A stretch of DNA of 50,137 nucleotides from contig JAHBNG010000114.1 in the NCBI GenBank assembly GCA_019217005.1, positions 1 to 50,137 of the forward strand, given 5' to 3'. Below, one piece after another: positions 24,664 to 33,467 of this stretch. This stretch comes from Chloroflexi bacterium TSY (GTDB lineage Bacteria > Chloroflexota > Anaerolineae > Caldilineales > Caldilineaceae). Below the pieces are notes generated by a model that saw nothing but the letters and a program-made list of their open reading frames with translations, was not told the origin of the DNA and made no database searches. The position numbers and the translations under genes were made by a program. Each line of letters starts with the position of its first letter. Position 1 is the stretch's first letter.

Positions 24664-25967
24664 TGAGTCGCAAAATCGCCTACATCATGTCGCGTTTTCC
24701 GCATCTGCCGGAAACGTTCATCCTGCGTGAAATGAACGAACTCGAACAACAAGGCTGGACGGTTGCTCTCTACCCTCTCATTCGTCAACGGCAGGCAGTC
24801 GTTCATCCCGAGGCGGAGATCTGGCTTGATCGGATGCACCATCGCTCGTTTCTCTCTTATGATGTTCTTTGCGCCAACCTGCGCATTCTGTTGCACAATC
24901 CATTCCGATTGCTGTGGCTCTGGATCTATGTCATCGTTCAACATCTACGCAGCCCAAAATTCTTGAGTCGTGCCCTGGTGCTGCTGCCCCACAGTGCCTA
25001 CGTAGCGGAACAGATGCGAATAGAGCAAGTCGATCAGATTCATGTCCATTATGCGACCCATCCCGCCTTGGCAGCTTGGATCATTCATCGCTTGACCGAT
25101 ATTCCGTATAGCTTGACGGTTCATGCCCACGATATTTTTGTCGATCAGACCATGCTGGCACCCAAGCTACGGGAGGCGAGTATGATCATCTCAATTTCCG
25201 ACTTTAACCGCGAGTTCTTAACCAAGCATATCGGACCATGGGTAGCAGAGAAGACGCGCATTGTGCATTGTGGAATCTCTCCAGATGACTATGCAACGTC
25301 TGTTCAACAACCTATCGCTGATCAGCCATTGGACATTATTAGTATCGGAAGTCTTCAACCATACAAAGGACAGTCTTTTCTGGTCGATGCCTGCGCACAA
25401 TTGAAGGCCAAAGGCATCCCCGTGCGTTGCCGCATTATCGGGGAAGGGGAAGAACGCCGACGATTGGAAGACAAAATTGCCAAGCATGATCTTGAGAGTA
25501 CGGTTCATCTGTTGGGAGCCAAAACACAGACCGAGGTTGCGGGACTCTTGCGAACGGCGCACTGCTATGTACAGCCAAGTATCGTGACACCTGCGGGCAA
25601 AATGGAAGGTATCCCCGTTTCGATTATGGAAGCATTTGCTTCTGGTCTGCCGGTTGTCGCAACAGAGCTTTCCGGTATCCCAGAACTGGTTCGCAATGCC
25701 GAAACGGGCTATCTTGTCCCGCCAGCGGATGCAACAGCACTCGCAGATGCATTGACTGCCGTCTATCGAGATCCCGAACGTGCAGGACAAATGGCCATCG
25801 CTGGTCAGGCTCTTGTGTATTCAGAATTTAATTTGCAACGCAACGTTGCATTGTTGTCAGACCTATTGTTCAACCTCCCACAGAAGCGTGCGGCCGATCA
25901 TAAGCGAACCCCGAAAGCAAATTCGGAGGCAACGAACAAAGGAGTCTATTTTGGTTCGCTCATCTGA
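24663..25967 (+). CDS. GT4 glycosyltransferase
   Basis: The product has 434 residues in the GT-B fold. The N-terminal domain has SRFPHLPETFILREMNELEQ and IHVHYATHPALAAWI. The C-terminal domain has IISIGSLQPYKGQSFLVDAC, CRIIGEGEERRRLED and the nucleotide-sugar motif MEGIPVSIMEAFASGLPVVA (E-x7-E), then IPELV. It is coupled to the sugar-phosphate transferase by a stop/start overlap, so it probably adds the second or a later sugar to the lipid-linked unit. Donor and linkage cannot be read. Confidence 0.9.
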   Translation: MSRKIAYIMSRFPHLPETFILREMNELEQQGWTVALYPLIRQRQAVVHPEAEIWLDRMHHRSFLSYDVLCANLRILLHNPFRLLWLWIYVIVQHLRSPKFLSRALVLLPHSAYVAEQMRIEQVDQIHVHYATHPALAAWIIHRLTDIPYSLTVHAHDIFVDQTMLAPKLREASMIISISDFNREFLTKHIGPWVAEKTRIVHCGISPDDYATSVQQPIADQPLDIISIGSLQPYKGQSFLVDACAQLKAKGIPVRCRIIGEGEERRRLEDKIAKHDLESTVHLLGAKTQTEVAGLLRTAHCYVQPSIVTPAGKMEGIPVSIMEAFASGLPVVATELSGIPELVRNAETGYLVPPADATALADALTAVYRDPERAGQMAIAGQALVYSEFNLQRNVALLSDLLFNLPQKRAADHKRTPKANSEATNKGVYFGSLI

Positions 25968-25998
25968 GAAAAATAGCAACGATTAATTAGAACAGTCT

Positions 25999-26244
25999 CA
26001 GTCGATCCAAATTTCGGTAGAGGAGACCCCATCCATGATGGGTCTTCTCCCACGCCGGATCGAATCGAGTACAGCCGCATGAGAGAAGGCTGCGCCATGC
26101 ATGTTAACTCCACGGATAGAAAACACATTTTTAGTAGACCGCAGTGGAGGAGGCGTTTTCTAACGCCGATCCCGCTCGCATTAGAGAATGCTGCGCCATA
26201 TATGGCGACTCCGCTGTTGCGGTCTACTGATTTTGGATCGACCA
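25999..26244. repeat. 246-bp MITE of the CAGTCGATCC family, diverged
   Basis: The left end CAGTCGATCCAAATTTCGG and right end TTTTGGATCGACCA are flanked by AGTCT (25994-25998) and AGGCT (26245-26249), a 5-bp duplication with one mismatch. An inner inverted repeat (AGTAGACCGCA near 26133 and TGCGGTCTACT near 26218) is also present. The GT4-like frame downstream is open into this element, but the true start is after it. Confidence 0.75.
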
Positions 26245-26282
26245 AGGCTCGCGATTTGAGGCAGCAGAGGATAGAGATTGAT

Positions 26283-27503
26283 ATGAGTAATGTAGTAGAG
26301 GCAAGGAGCGCTCGTAAATGTACAATACAACCAACAGAAGACAGAGCCAACTCCGTCTATCAAAACGCCAGAATAGGCTCTGCGATACACTTTTTTGAAA
26401 GAATTCTACGACGATCGGAAGAGGCTCGGGCAGACAAAGGAAGCCATTCGAAACAACATTGGTTTGCCACAACCGTTGGCGATTGGGGAACGTCACTATT
26501 CGCAAATCATGCACGTCGAATTCCAGTTCCTCCTGATTTGGACAAACTGCCGCTTGGTTCCTTCAGTCTGTGCGATGAACTACGTCTGTTCATTCGCGTG
26601 GTTCATGCCGCTCTTCACGAAGATCTGCTCTTACTCTATAGTTCACGTGGCTATATGAAGCCAGAGCTTCTTGCAGTCATTCTCATGCGCTTGATCCCAA
26701 AGTCTTACCGTCCGAAGGTATTATTTTACGGCGAAATGTATGAACCAAGTCGTGGATTGCGTCGGCTCGTGGAGCGTATTTTTGTGAGGCTCGCTGATCC
26801 GTCCGTCTTGCATTATGTCGTACAATCTGTGGCTGAGATTCCTGTCTTTGCCCAAAATTGGGGGGTTGCCCAGGGCAAAATTCGCGCATCTGGTTCTTTT
26901 TTGCGGACAGCCAAGTTGGACGGAGCGACCAGTTTAGGCCGACAACGTTTAGCCAAAACGGAAGGTTCAGCCAAAACGGGCGGAGATTACATCTTTGCGG
27001 GTGGCTCATCATTTCGAGACTACGATGCATTGCTCGGGGCAGTCCGACTGCTTCCACATCGCAATTTCGTCATCTGTACAAATGCATTGAAGGACCCTGC
27101 GAATCTGCCCCCCAATGTGAGAACAGGTTCCCTATCGCCGGAAGAATATATTGACAAGATCAAGAACGCTGCGGTCGTTGTTGTTCCGTTAAGAGTGGAC
27201 TTAAGGCGAATCGCGGGGACATTTACCTATTTACAATCCATGTGGCTGCACAAACCAACCATTGTTTCACGGGCGTTAGGGGTCGAAGAGTATGTGGAAG
27301 ATGGCAAGACCGGATTGCTTGTAGATGGCTCACCGCAAAGCTATGCAATTGCCATCGAGTGGATGCTTGATCCCACCAATTCTAATACCATCGAAGCGAT
27401 GTGTGATGCGGCTCATCACGTTATCCGTACGCGATTTACACCCGAACAACATGCGGCCAAATTGCTGGCTATAGTTGGCGAAGCTGTTCGCAAACAGAAT
27501 TAG
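26283..27503 (+). CDS. GT4-like glycosyltransferase
   Basis: The ATG at 26283 (GAGGATAG upstream) yields 406 residues. The C-terminal domain shows GDYIFAGGSSFRDYDALLGA, NFVICTNALKD, LSPEEYIDKIKNAAVVVVPL and IAGTFTYLQSMWLHKPTIVS before ALGVEEYVEDGKTGLLV, the layout of GT4 enzymes with a modified E-x7-E motif. The N-terminal domain is weakly conserved. The upstream frame through the MITE (from 26079) was rejected as start because it encodes repeat sequence. It probably belongs to assembly of the same glycan. Confidence 0.75.
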   Translation: MSNVVEARSARKCTIQPTEDRANSVYQNARIGSAIHFFERILRRSEEARADKGSHSKQHWFATTVGDWGTSLFANHARRIPVPPDLDKLPLGSFSLCDELRLFIRVVHAALHEDLLLLYSSRGYMKPELLAVILMRLIPKSYRPKVLFYGEMYEPSRGLRRLVERIFVRLADPSVLHYVVQSVAEIPVFAQNWGVAQGKIRASGSFLRTAKLDGATSLGRQRLAKTEGSAKTGGDYIFAGGSSFRDYDALLGAVRLLPHRNFVICTNALKDPANLPPNVRTGSLSPEEYIDKIKNAAVVVVPLRVDLRRIAGTFTYLQSMWLHKPTIVSRALGVEEYVEDGKTGLLVDGSPQSYAIAIEWMLDPTNSNTIEAMCDAAHHVIRTRFTPEQHAAKLLAIVGEAVRKQN

Positions 27504-27533
27504 ATAATAATGATTATGAGGATTCAGAATATG

Positions 27534-27604
27534 GGACACGGATGAAGACAGATTTCACGGATTTACCATGAGATCATCCGTGTTCATCCTGAAAATCCAT
27601 GTCC
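27534..27604. repeat. ACACGGAT-type palindrome
   Basis: GGACACGGAT (27534-27543) faces ATCCATGTCC (27595-27604). Inside, CACGGAT and ATCCGTG form a second pair. The same words occur near 16089-16125. Confidence 0.6.
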
Positions 27605-27661
27605 TATTTTCAATCCCTATAATGTCTAATCTATACAAATATTATTCTTTTAGGAGCAACT

Positions 27662-28456
27662 ATGGCTCAGACCAACCACTACATGAAGCTGCTAAAGCGC
27701 AACTGGTGGTTTATTATCTTGACTGGAATGACTGCGCTCTCGCTCGCATTGGCTTTTGCCTATGTGAAAGAACCTCAATATCGTGCTCGCACTCGCTTTC
27801 TGGTGAGTCCTGGTCCTTCTCTCTTAAGTGCAAACCGCGACCGCGACCTTGTTTATAGTATTGAGGCGTTGGAGACACGTTCCATTATTGCAACCTATGC
27901 CGAAGTAATGGGTAGTAAACGTATCTATCACGAAGCTGGGGCAGTGCTTCAATTGTCCCCACGAACGTTGGATCTTTATCAAGTGGGCGCCGTTGTTCTG
28001 CCCGAAACCAGTGCGCTGGATTTATCTGTTACAGGCCCGAATCCTGTCATCGCTTCGCTGTTGGCCAACCAGGTAGGTCAACACGCAATCAACCACATCA
28101 ACGGTCTATATCAGGCTTATGCCATCACAACGCTTGACCCCGCCAGCCCACCCAATAATCCGTTTACTCCGACGCCAGCGCGCGATGGTGTGCTTGCGCT
28201 ATTTTTGGGGCTCTTTGTTAGTGTATCAATTATTCTAATTAGTGACCAGTTAACTGGTTCGCGGTCCCAAAACGAGAGTCTCCGATCGCATGCCCACCTG
28301 GAGCAAAATGGTGAATTAGGCGTAACACCTGTTGCCCAATTAGAGATGTCAAATCGAGTTAGGGTAACCGATCCAGTGCAACCGACACCCCCATTGCATC
28401 GCATACAGCTCGCCAAAAAACAGCCACCCGTTGCACGCAATAGAGTCGATAGGTGA
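27662..28456 (+). CDS. Wzz-like chain-length determinant protein
   Basis: The product has 264 residues. Topology is that of polysaccharide co-polymerases: a short N-terminus (YMKLLKRNWWFIILTGMTAL) with the first membrane span, an extracytoplasmic loop (YRARTRFLVSP to about residue 165), and a second span (VLALFLGLFVSVSIILISDQ) after a Pro-rich NPFTPTPAR segment. A cytoplasmic tail of 70 residues follows without a tyrosine-kinase domain. It is expected to set chain length together with the Wzy-like protein at 33468. Its stop is close to the next start. Confidence 0.85.
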   Translation: MAQTNHYMKLLKRNWWFIILTGMTALSLALAFAYVKEPQYRARTRFLVSPGPSLLSANRDRDLVYSIEALETRSIIATYAEVMGSKRIYHEAGAVLQLSPRTLDLYQVGAVVLPETSALDLSVTGPNPVIASLLANQVGQHAINHINGLYQAYAITTLDPASPPNNPFTPTPARDGVLALFLGLFVSVSIILISDQLTGSRSQNESLRSHAHLEQNGELGVTPVAQLEMSNRVRVTDPVQPTPPLHRIQLAKKQPPVARNRVDR

Positions 28457-28464
28457 CAAGCTCT

Positions 28465-29478
28465 ATGAGTGAACGATTGTATCGAGCCAAAGAGACCATC
28501 CGCTCATGGACCAATATTCATCAGCCCAATGGTTTACCGAATGTTTTTATCTTTTCCGCCCCGCGCGGCGGCTCCACCTGGCTGATGGAAGTGATTCGGA
28601 CACAGCCCGGATTTAAAAGCTGTTCAGAACCACTCTATCTGCAGAATCCGGATGTCAAAAGACACCTGAGCATTGATGATTGGCATACATTGTATCAAAA
28701 TGACGCGTTGCCGACTCTCCATCACTACTTTGATGCATTCTGTCGTGGCAAATTGGGGTATATGAATGCCAATCCTCGGTCGCCCCATTATCGCTTATTT
28801 ACGCAGCGCATTGTATTCAAAATTTTGCATGGGGGCGAAGGCCACATCAACTGGTTTCGTGATCAGTTTAATGGCCGCATTGTCGTAATGATTCGCCATC
28901 CAATGGCCGTCACAGTTTCCAGCGAAATTCATCCTCGACTCAGTGCCTTTCTGGAAAGTGATTATGCAGAGCACTTTTCCGCAGAGCAGTTGGCAGAGTG
29001 TCGACATATTATGGATTCTGGCGATGAGTTAGAAAAAGGAACCCTCTCCTGGTGCTTACAGAATGCTGTTCCACTTTGGCAAGCAACGCCGGATTGGTCA
29101 ATCGTCACATATGAGCAGCTTGTGCTTGATCCAGAACCAGTTTTGCAGCAGTTGGCCATCACATTGGAACTGCCAAGAGTTGACTGGATGTTGGATCGAC
29201 TGAGGGTTCCTTCAACGTCTCAAACAAAATCTGATCTCGAGACACAAAGAATGTTGGAGACAAAGTGTCAACAGAATCGTCATCAATTGATCCGCAAATG
29301 GCGACGGAAAATATCTGCTCTGGACGAACGTCGTGCGATGCACATTTTGGAGATTTTTGCTTTAGACATCTATCGCAGCGATGAGCTTTTGCCCAACAGA
29401 CGGCTGTGGCATGGCGAAGATTACGAACATGTATATGAATCTATGGCAGACAAGAGAGGGGTTCAAGTACGCGCATGA
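28465..29478 (+). CDS. Sulfotransferase (first of three)
   Basis: The ATG at 28465 follows AGGTGA; GTG 28453 is an alternative. The protein (337 residues) has the PAPS-binding loop FSAPRGGSTWL (residues 30-40) and the 3'-phosphate-binding block VVMIRHPMAVTVSS (around 141-153). WSIVTYEQLVLDPEPVLQQL comes later, matching the family block with the conserved Glu-Asp/Leu. It should transfer sulfate from PAPS, most likely to a sugar of the glycan made by this locus. The stop overlaps the flippase ATG. Confidence 0.88.
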   Translation: MSERLYRAKETIRSWTNIHQPNGLPNVFIFSAPRGGSTWLMEVIRTQPGFKSCSEPLYLQNPDVKRHLSIDDWHTLYQNDALPTLHHYFDAFCRGKLGYMNANPRSPHYRLFTQRIVFKILHGGEGHINWFRDQFNGRIVVMIRHPMAVTVSSEIHPRLSAFLESDYAEHFSAEQLAECRHIMDSGDELEKGTLSWCLQNAVPLWQATPDWSIVTYEQLVLDPEPVLQQLAITLELPRVDWMLDRLRVPSTSQTKSDLETQRMLETKCQQNRHQLIRKWRRKISALDERRAMHILEIFALDIYRSDELLPNRRLWHGEDYEHVYESMADKRGVQVRA

Positions 29479-30944
29479 GTAAATCCGACTCAGGTCTGGC
29501 GCAGGCAACGATACGTGGTGTATTCTGGACATACATCTTCAAGTATAGTGGGAAACTCTTAAACTTTGTCACGATCACCATTTTGGCACGGTTGCTGCTA
29601 CGGGAAGAGTTTGGAGTTGCCGGATATGCTTTAATTCTCATTGGGTTTCTAGAAGTGAGCGGTCTCGGCATTGGTCCTGCATTGATCTATTTTGAGGAAT
29701 CAATCGAACGCATCAACACTGGTTTCTGGCTCGCCTGTGGAGTCGGGCGACTCTTAACGGCTCTTGTCTGGGTTGGTGCACCAGCTGCTGGTCTATTCTT
29801 CGATGATCCACGCGCAGTGCCCGTTACTCGACTGCTGGCCTTTGCCTTTCCGTTCGTTGGGTTAGGGGCCGTGCCAGATGCATTGCTTCGCAAAGCCTTA
29901 GAATTTCGGCTGGCCTTTCTTCCCGACCTCATGCGCGCACTCAGCAAAGGCCTGATCGCCATCCCCCTGGCCATGCTCGATTTTGGTGCGTGGAGCCTTG
30001 TCTTTGCACAGCTTGTGGGAACAGCCGCTGCAACAGCAACGCTTTGGATCGTCTTGCCACTTCGCTTACGACCAGCCTTACAGTTTGACTTGAGTGTAGC
30101 CCGTCAGTTGGTTGCTTATAGTTCAAATATCATCTCGATTCATTTTCTGGGAACATTCCTTTTAAACCTGGACTATCTTGTCATCGGGCGTTATTTTGGG
30201 GCAGCGGCACTTGGTGTCTACTTTCTTGCGTTTCGTATCCCAGAGCTGTTGATAAAACAACTCTGCGCAATTCTTGCCAATGTCCTCTTTCCTGTTTACA
30301 CAAGAATGCGCAACGACTCGGAACGGCTTCAACAAGGGATCTTGACAGCAACGGGCTCTATAGCGACCTTGACCATCCCGATGGGTTCGGGCCTGGCACT
30401 CATTGCCAAACCCCTCACGATTGTCTTCTTCTCTGAGAAATGGATTGACGCCGCGCCCATTATGTCGGCAATTTCGTTCTATGTCTTGATACGCTCCATC
30501 GATTTTAACGTCAGCGCCGTACTGAAGTCGTGGGGACGGCCTGATATTTTGGTCAAACTAAACCTCCTGAACATTGTGATCCTGGCCCCGGCCCTTTGGT
30601 GGAGTGCGACATCGTTTGGAACGTTGATGGCTGTGGCATGGACTCATGTTCTGATTGCATTCATATATGGAGGATTTAGACTCTACATTGTCACACGTGT
30701 GCTCTCAATTCCGCTTCCTTTATTTGGGGCAGCACTGAGGCCGGCTATCGTTGGTGGTTTAATCATGTCGTCGGTTGTGTACATTGTCATACAAGCAGCC
30801 GAACAAGAATCATCATTGGAACAGTTAATTATGGGTGTCCTAAGTGGCGTTGTCACGTATGGATGTGTTGTTTGGTGGTTACAGAGGAGGTTCGTCATCG
30901 AACTAAGTTCTCGTTTTCGCACAGCATTTAAACAAGGTGTTTAA
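29475..30944 (+). CDS. Wzx-like polysaccharide flippase (MOP superfamily)
   Basis: The product has 489 residues with 12-14 hydrophobic segments. It begins ATIRGVFWTYIFKYSGKLLN, typical of the WzxC/polysaccharide transport branch, and continues ITILARLLLREEFGVAGYAL. NLDYLVIGRYFGAAALGVYF and LFPVYTRMRN are further family blocks. It flips lipid-linked repeat units across the membrane. It starts within the stop of the sulfotransferase gene, which suggests that sulfation may occur on the cytoplasmic lipid-linked unit before flipping. Confidence 0.9.
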   Translation: MSKSDSGLAQATIRGVFWTYIFKYSGKLLNFVTITILARLLLREEFGVAGYALILIGFLEVSGLGIGPALIYFEESIERINTGFWLACGVGRLLTALVWVGAPAAGLFFDDPRAVPVTRLLAFAFPFVGLGAVPDALLRKALEFRLAFLPDLMRALSKGLIAIPLAMLDFGAWSLVFAQLVGTAAATATLWIVLPLRLRPALQFDLSVARQLVAYSSNIISIHFLGTFLLNLDYLVIGRYFGAAALGVYFLAFRIPELLIKQLCAILANVLFPVYTRMRNDSERLQQGILTATGSIATLTIPMGSGLALIAKPLTIVFFSEKWIDAAPIMSAISFYVLIRSIDFNVSAVLKSWGRPDILVKLNLLNIVILAPALWWSATSFGTLMAVAWTHVLIAFIYGGFRLYIVTRVLSIPLPLFGAALRPAIVGGLIMSSVVYIVIQAAEQESSLEQLIMGVLSGVVTYGCVVWWLQRRFVIELSSRFRTAFKQGV

Positions 30945-30950
30945 CCTGAG

Positions 30951-31103
30951 AGCGTGTTTTAAAAGTCTGACGAAGGGGCTAGCAAACGCCGGTTGAGTGG
31001 CAAAGCGGTATCGAAACCAGCGTTGGCGGGTCGACCCGTTTGGTTTCGATACGCCTTCGGCTACTCAACCGGCACTAATCTCACTTTTAAAACACCTTCT
31101 GAG
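30951..31103. repeat. Nested double palindrome (GTGTTTTAAAAGT ends)
   Basis: Outer arms are GTGTTTTAAAAGT (30954-30966) and ACTTTTAAAACAC (31083-31095). Inside is a second palindrome of about 31 bp: CCGGTTGAGT...TATCGAAACCA (30989-31019) against TGGTTTCGATA...ACTCAACCGG (31041-31072). It separates the flippase gene from the ISAzo13-like copy 3. Confidence 0.75.
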
Positions 31104-31119
31104 CAAGGCGCTTGGGTTA

Positions 31120-32430
31120 GGCTAAACCAAAAAAATAATTATACGCGAACGAGAGAATGGAGAGGGGGAATAAGGACAAACCATTTTTCTAAACCAGGTA
31201 AACGTTGGAAGCGTTGTTCCAAACGGTCCATCTCTTTCTGAGTGAGTTTGACGCCGGTCTCATAAAGAGTGGAATTCAGGTGAACGAAGGGTTGTAGTTG
31301 GTTAAAGCGAAAAGAACGGGCAAAATTGAGAACGGTCTCAAGAGAATCGAGAAGAGAACCGTTCCAGTGTTTTTCAAGATGGCCCCAAACCCGTTCGATG
31401 GGGTTGTATTTACTGTGATAAGGAGGGTAGCAGGCGAGCTGAATAGAGAGACGATAGTGCTCAACAAACTGAGTGAGACGATACATAAACTGAGTCCGAC
31501 GGGTATGATTTTCGGGACCATTGTCCTGATTGATCACGAGGGTCTTGACGTGAGGAAAGTGTTCACGTACGCTTTCCCAAAAATCAATCAGGCAGTCGAC
31601 AATACAGTCACTCGTCACTTTCGACTGAGTCAAGTAAAGAAAGAGTTCCTTGGTTGAAGGGAGGTAAATGCCAAAAGGAGTGACTTTCTCGGTCTTCTTA
31701 TCTTGAAAGTCATGCTCGAGCGCTTTGACAACCACTTTGACAACCACTCGACTTATCCCTTCTCTCGAGAAACGGTCAAGTAAAATCGTCGCTTTGGCAT
31801 CCCAAGAGGCGCAGAACCGTCTCGTCTGCATCCGCTTCTTGATTGATCTGATGAATTCTATCAAAGATCGCATCGGTCTCTGGGATCTTTTTCACTGGTT
31901 GACTTTTTTTGACCCGGTTTGAGCCATAGCCTAACTCATTGAGCTTCAAGCGGATGGCCTCTTCGCCAGGCAATTCCTCATCTGTGTATCCTTTCTGCTC
32001 GATGAGCTGGGTACGCATTTCGGCGGCGGTTAGTCGAGTGTACAATTGGGGGGGTCGAAAGGTGGGATCGGTCTGGCTGAATTGATCGGCGATTTCAACC
32101 ATATCGGCCAGTAAAGTGGGGATATGGTCTTCGGCTTTTTTGCGACCACGTCGGTGGCTTTGGTCGACATAACAGAAGCCGCCTTCTAGTTCTTCCAGGG
32201 CTTTGGCTATCGTCGCCCGATTCCAGCCCAACTCTCGTTCTGCTTTCGTCGGACTCCCTTCGCATATCGTTTTGACCGTTTGGGCCATGAAGTGCCTTCT
32301 TTCGTATCCACTTAACATGGCCTTCGTCTCTTTCAAGACTTCAACCATTTCTGGCGAGATTGTCATTTTTGCTCCTTTTGGAGAGCTAGTTTAACACCTT
32401 CTCGCGTATATTTTATTTTTTGGATTGGCC
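31120..32430 (-). mobile_element. ISAzo13-like element, copy 3, complete
   Basis: The element is 1311 bp with the same terminal repeats as copy 2 (GGCTAAACC at 31120, GGATTGGCC ending at 32430). It is flanked by TTA (31117-31119 and 32431-32433). It interrupts the polysaccharide locus between the flippase and the second sulfotransferase without breaking a recognisable gene. It carries a 12-bp tandem duplication (TTTGACAACCAC) absent from copies 1 and 2. Confidence 0.92.
31139..32366 (-). pseudogene. ISAzo13-family transposase, split into two overlapping frames (copy 3)
   Basis: The first frame (32366 down to 31776, 196 residues) reaches ADADETVLRLLG and then leaves the family sequence. The second frame (31873 down to 31139, 244 residues) contains CASWDAKATILLDRFSREGI, INQDNGPENHTRRTQF, YHSKYNPIERVWGHLE and the end SLVRV, i.e. 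all DDE residues. The change is a two-base loss within CTCTCT compared with copy 1. The duplicated 12 bp adds VVVK in frame. Programmed frameshifting on the A-runs upstream is conceivable, but the comparison with copy 1 favours mutation. Confidence 0.85.
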
Positions 32431-32561
32431 TTACTGTTGACAAATTGTTTATGGTATAGGAATTTATAAAAATCAGTCATATAGCGTTGCCAATTTCTGG
32501 CTGATAGCTGATGGCAGTGGCGAAGCCGCTTTCTTGTTGGATGTATCTGTATAGGGGACAC

Positions 32562-33452
32562 ATGTTAAATAAAGCGCCAATTTTTATCAACGGCTTTCAA
32601 CGTAGTGGGACCAACATTCTCCTCAATTTAATCGCATCGCATCCAGACGTTTGCATCCTTGACGGCGAAACGCATCAAGTCTTTATGGGGCGAGAAAAGC
32701 GGCCCATCCGAAAGTGGTTGAACCGTATTTGCTATATTCCGCTTCTACTTGGCACGCGTCGTCATCTTTTCGGATTAAAGGCTCAAGCACCTACTCTCAT
32801 CCCATCTAAAATCATGCAACGGTATATTGACTTCCTATTTTTCGCGAACAAGCTGACTGCTGCGCGCGAGAATCCTCAGATCGGACGCGGTACAAATTAT
32901 CTGAATCGATTGCGCAGGGCGCGCCTCCTGGGAAAAAATGTGAATGGAGTTGTTTTTGCAACCCCCTTGCTGGCTCAGATGTATCCAGATGCAACATTTA
33001 TCGGCATGGTGCGGAATGGGCTCGCTTTATCTGAAGGCTTCAAGCGACGTGGAAAAGACGTTGATGAATGTGGTGATCTATATCAGAAAGTCTGTCAACA
33101 GATGTTGTCCGATGCTCAATCTATGGACAACTACATGATTATCCGATTTGAAGATCTACTTCAGGAGCCAATTAAAATTGTGCGACATATCTATACACTT
33201 GCAAACCTTGAGATGCCAACAAATTTAAGGGTAAGGCTTCAATCTAAACTTGCCATGAATCCAGATGGGACACGGGATTATATGCTGGGGGCATCAGCGC
33301 CCAAAGAATTGCATTGGATGGAATTAGCAGAGGTGACCAACCTCCTGCGTCAAGAGATCAATGCGAATCAAATCGCACAGTTGAACCAAGAGGATAAGAA
33401 TCGTTTCCTGGCACGCGCGCGATCCGCAATGCAGCAATTTAACTATCTTTAG
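32562..33452 (+). CDS. Sulfotransferase (second of three)
   Basis: The ATG at 32562 follows AGGGGA; an earlier in-frame ATG at 32511 lacks a ribosome site. The product is 296 residues. The PAPS loop reads FINGFQRSGTNILLNLIASH (residues 8-27), and the 3'-phosphate block is ATFIGMVRNGLALSEGFKRR. MIIRFEDLLQEPIKIVRHIY is the typical C-terminal family block. It probably sulfates the same glycan as its neighbours, at another position or sugar. The ISAzo13-like copy directly upstream may have removed its original promoter link to the flippase gene. Confidence 0.85.
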   Translation: MLNKAPIFINGFQRSGTNILLNLIASHPDVCILDGETHQVFMGREKRPIRKWLNRICYIPLLLGTRRHLFGLKAQAPTLIPSKIMQRYIDFLFFANKLTAARENPQIGRGTNYLNRLRRARLLGKNVNGVVFATPLLAQMYPDATFIGMVRNGLALSEGFKRRGKDVDECGDLYQKVCQQMLSDAQSMDNYMIIRFEDLLQEPIKIVRHIYTLANLEMPTNLRVRLQSKLAMNPDGTRDYMLGASAPKELHWMELAEVTNLLRQEINANQIAQLNQEDKNRFLARARSAMQQFNYL

Positions 33453-33467
33453 TTAGGGCGTCTTTAC

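Noticed and set aside
26079..26282. Upstream start of the GT4-like gene inside the MITE
   Set aside because: The extra residues are encoded by repeat sequence and a better ribosome site precedes ATG 26283.
31139..32366. Programmed frameshifting in the ISAzo13 transposase as the main explanation
   Set aside because: The truncated copy 1 has a continuous frame at the same place, so a two-base loss is simpler; kept as a minor possibility.
32434..32460. Promoter starting with TTGACA at 32436
   Set aside because: No acceptable -10 box at 16-18 bases; TATAGG is only 12 bases away.
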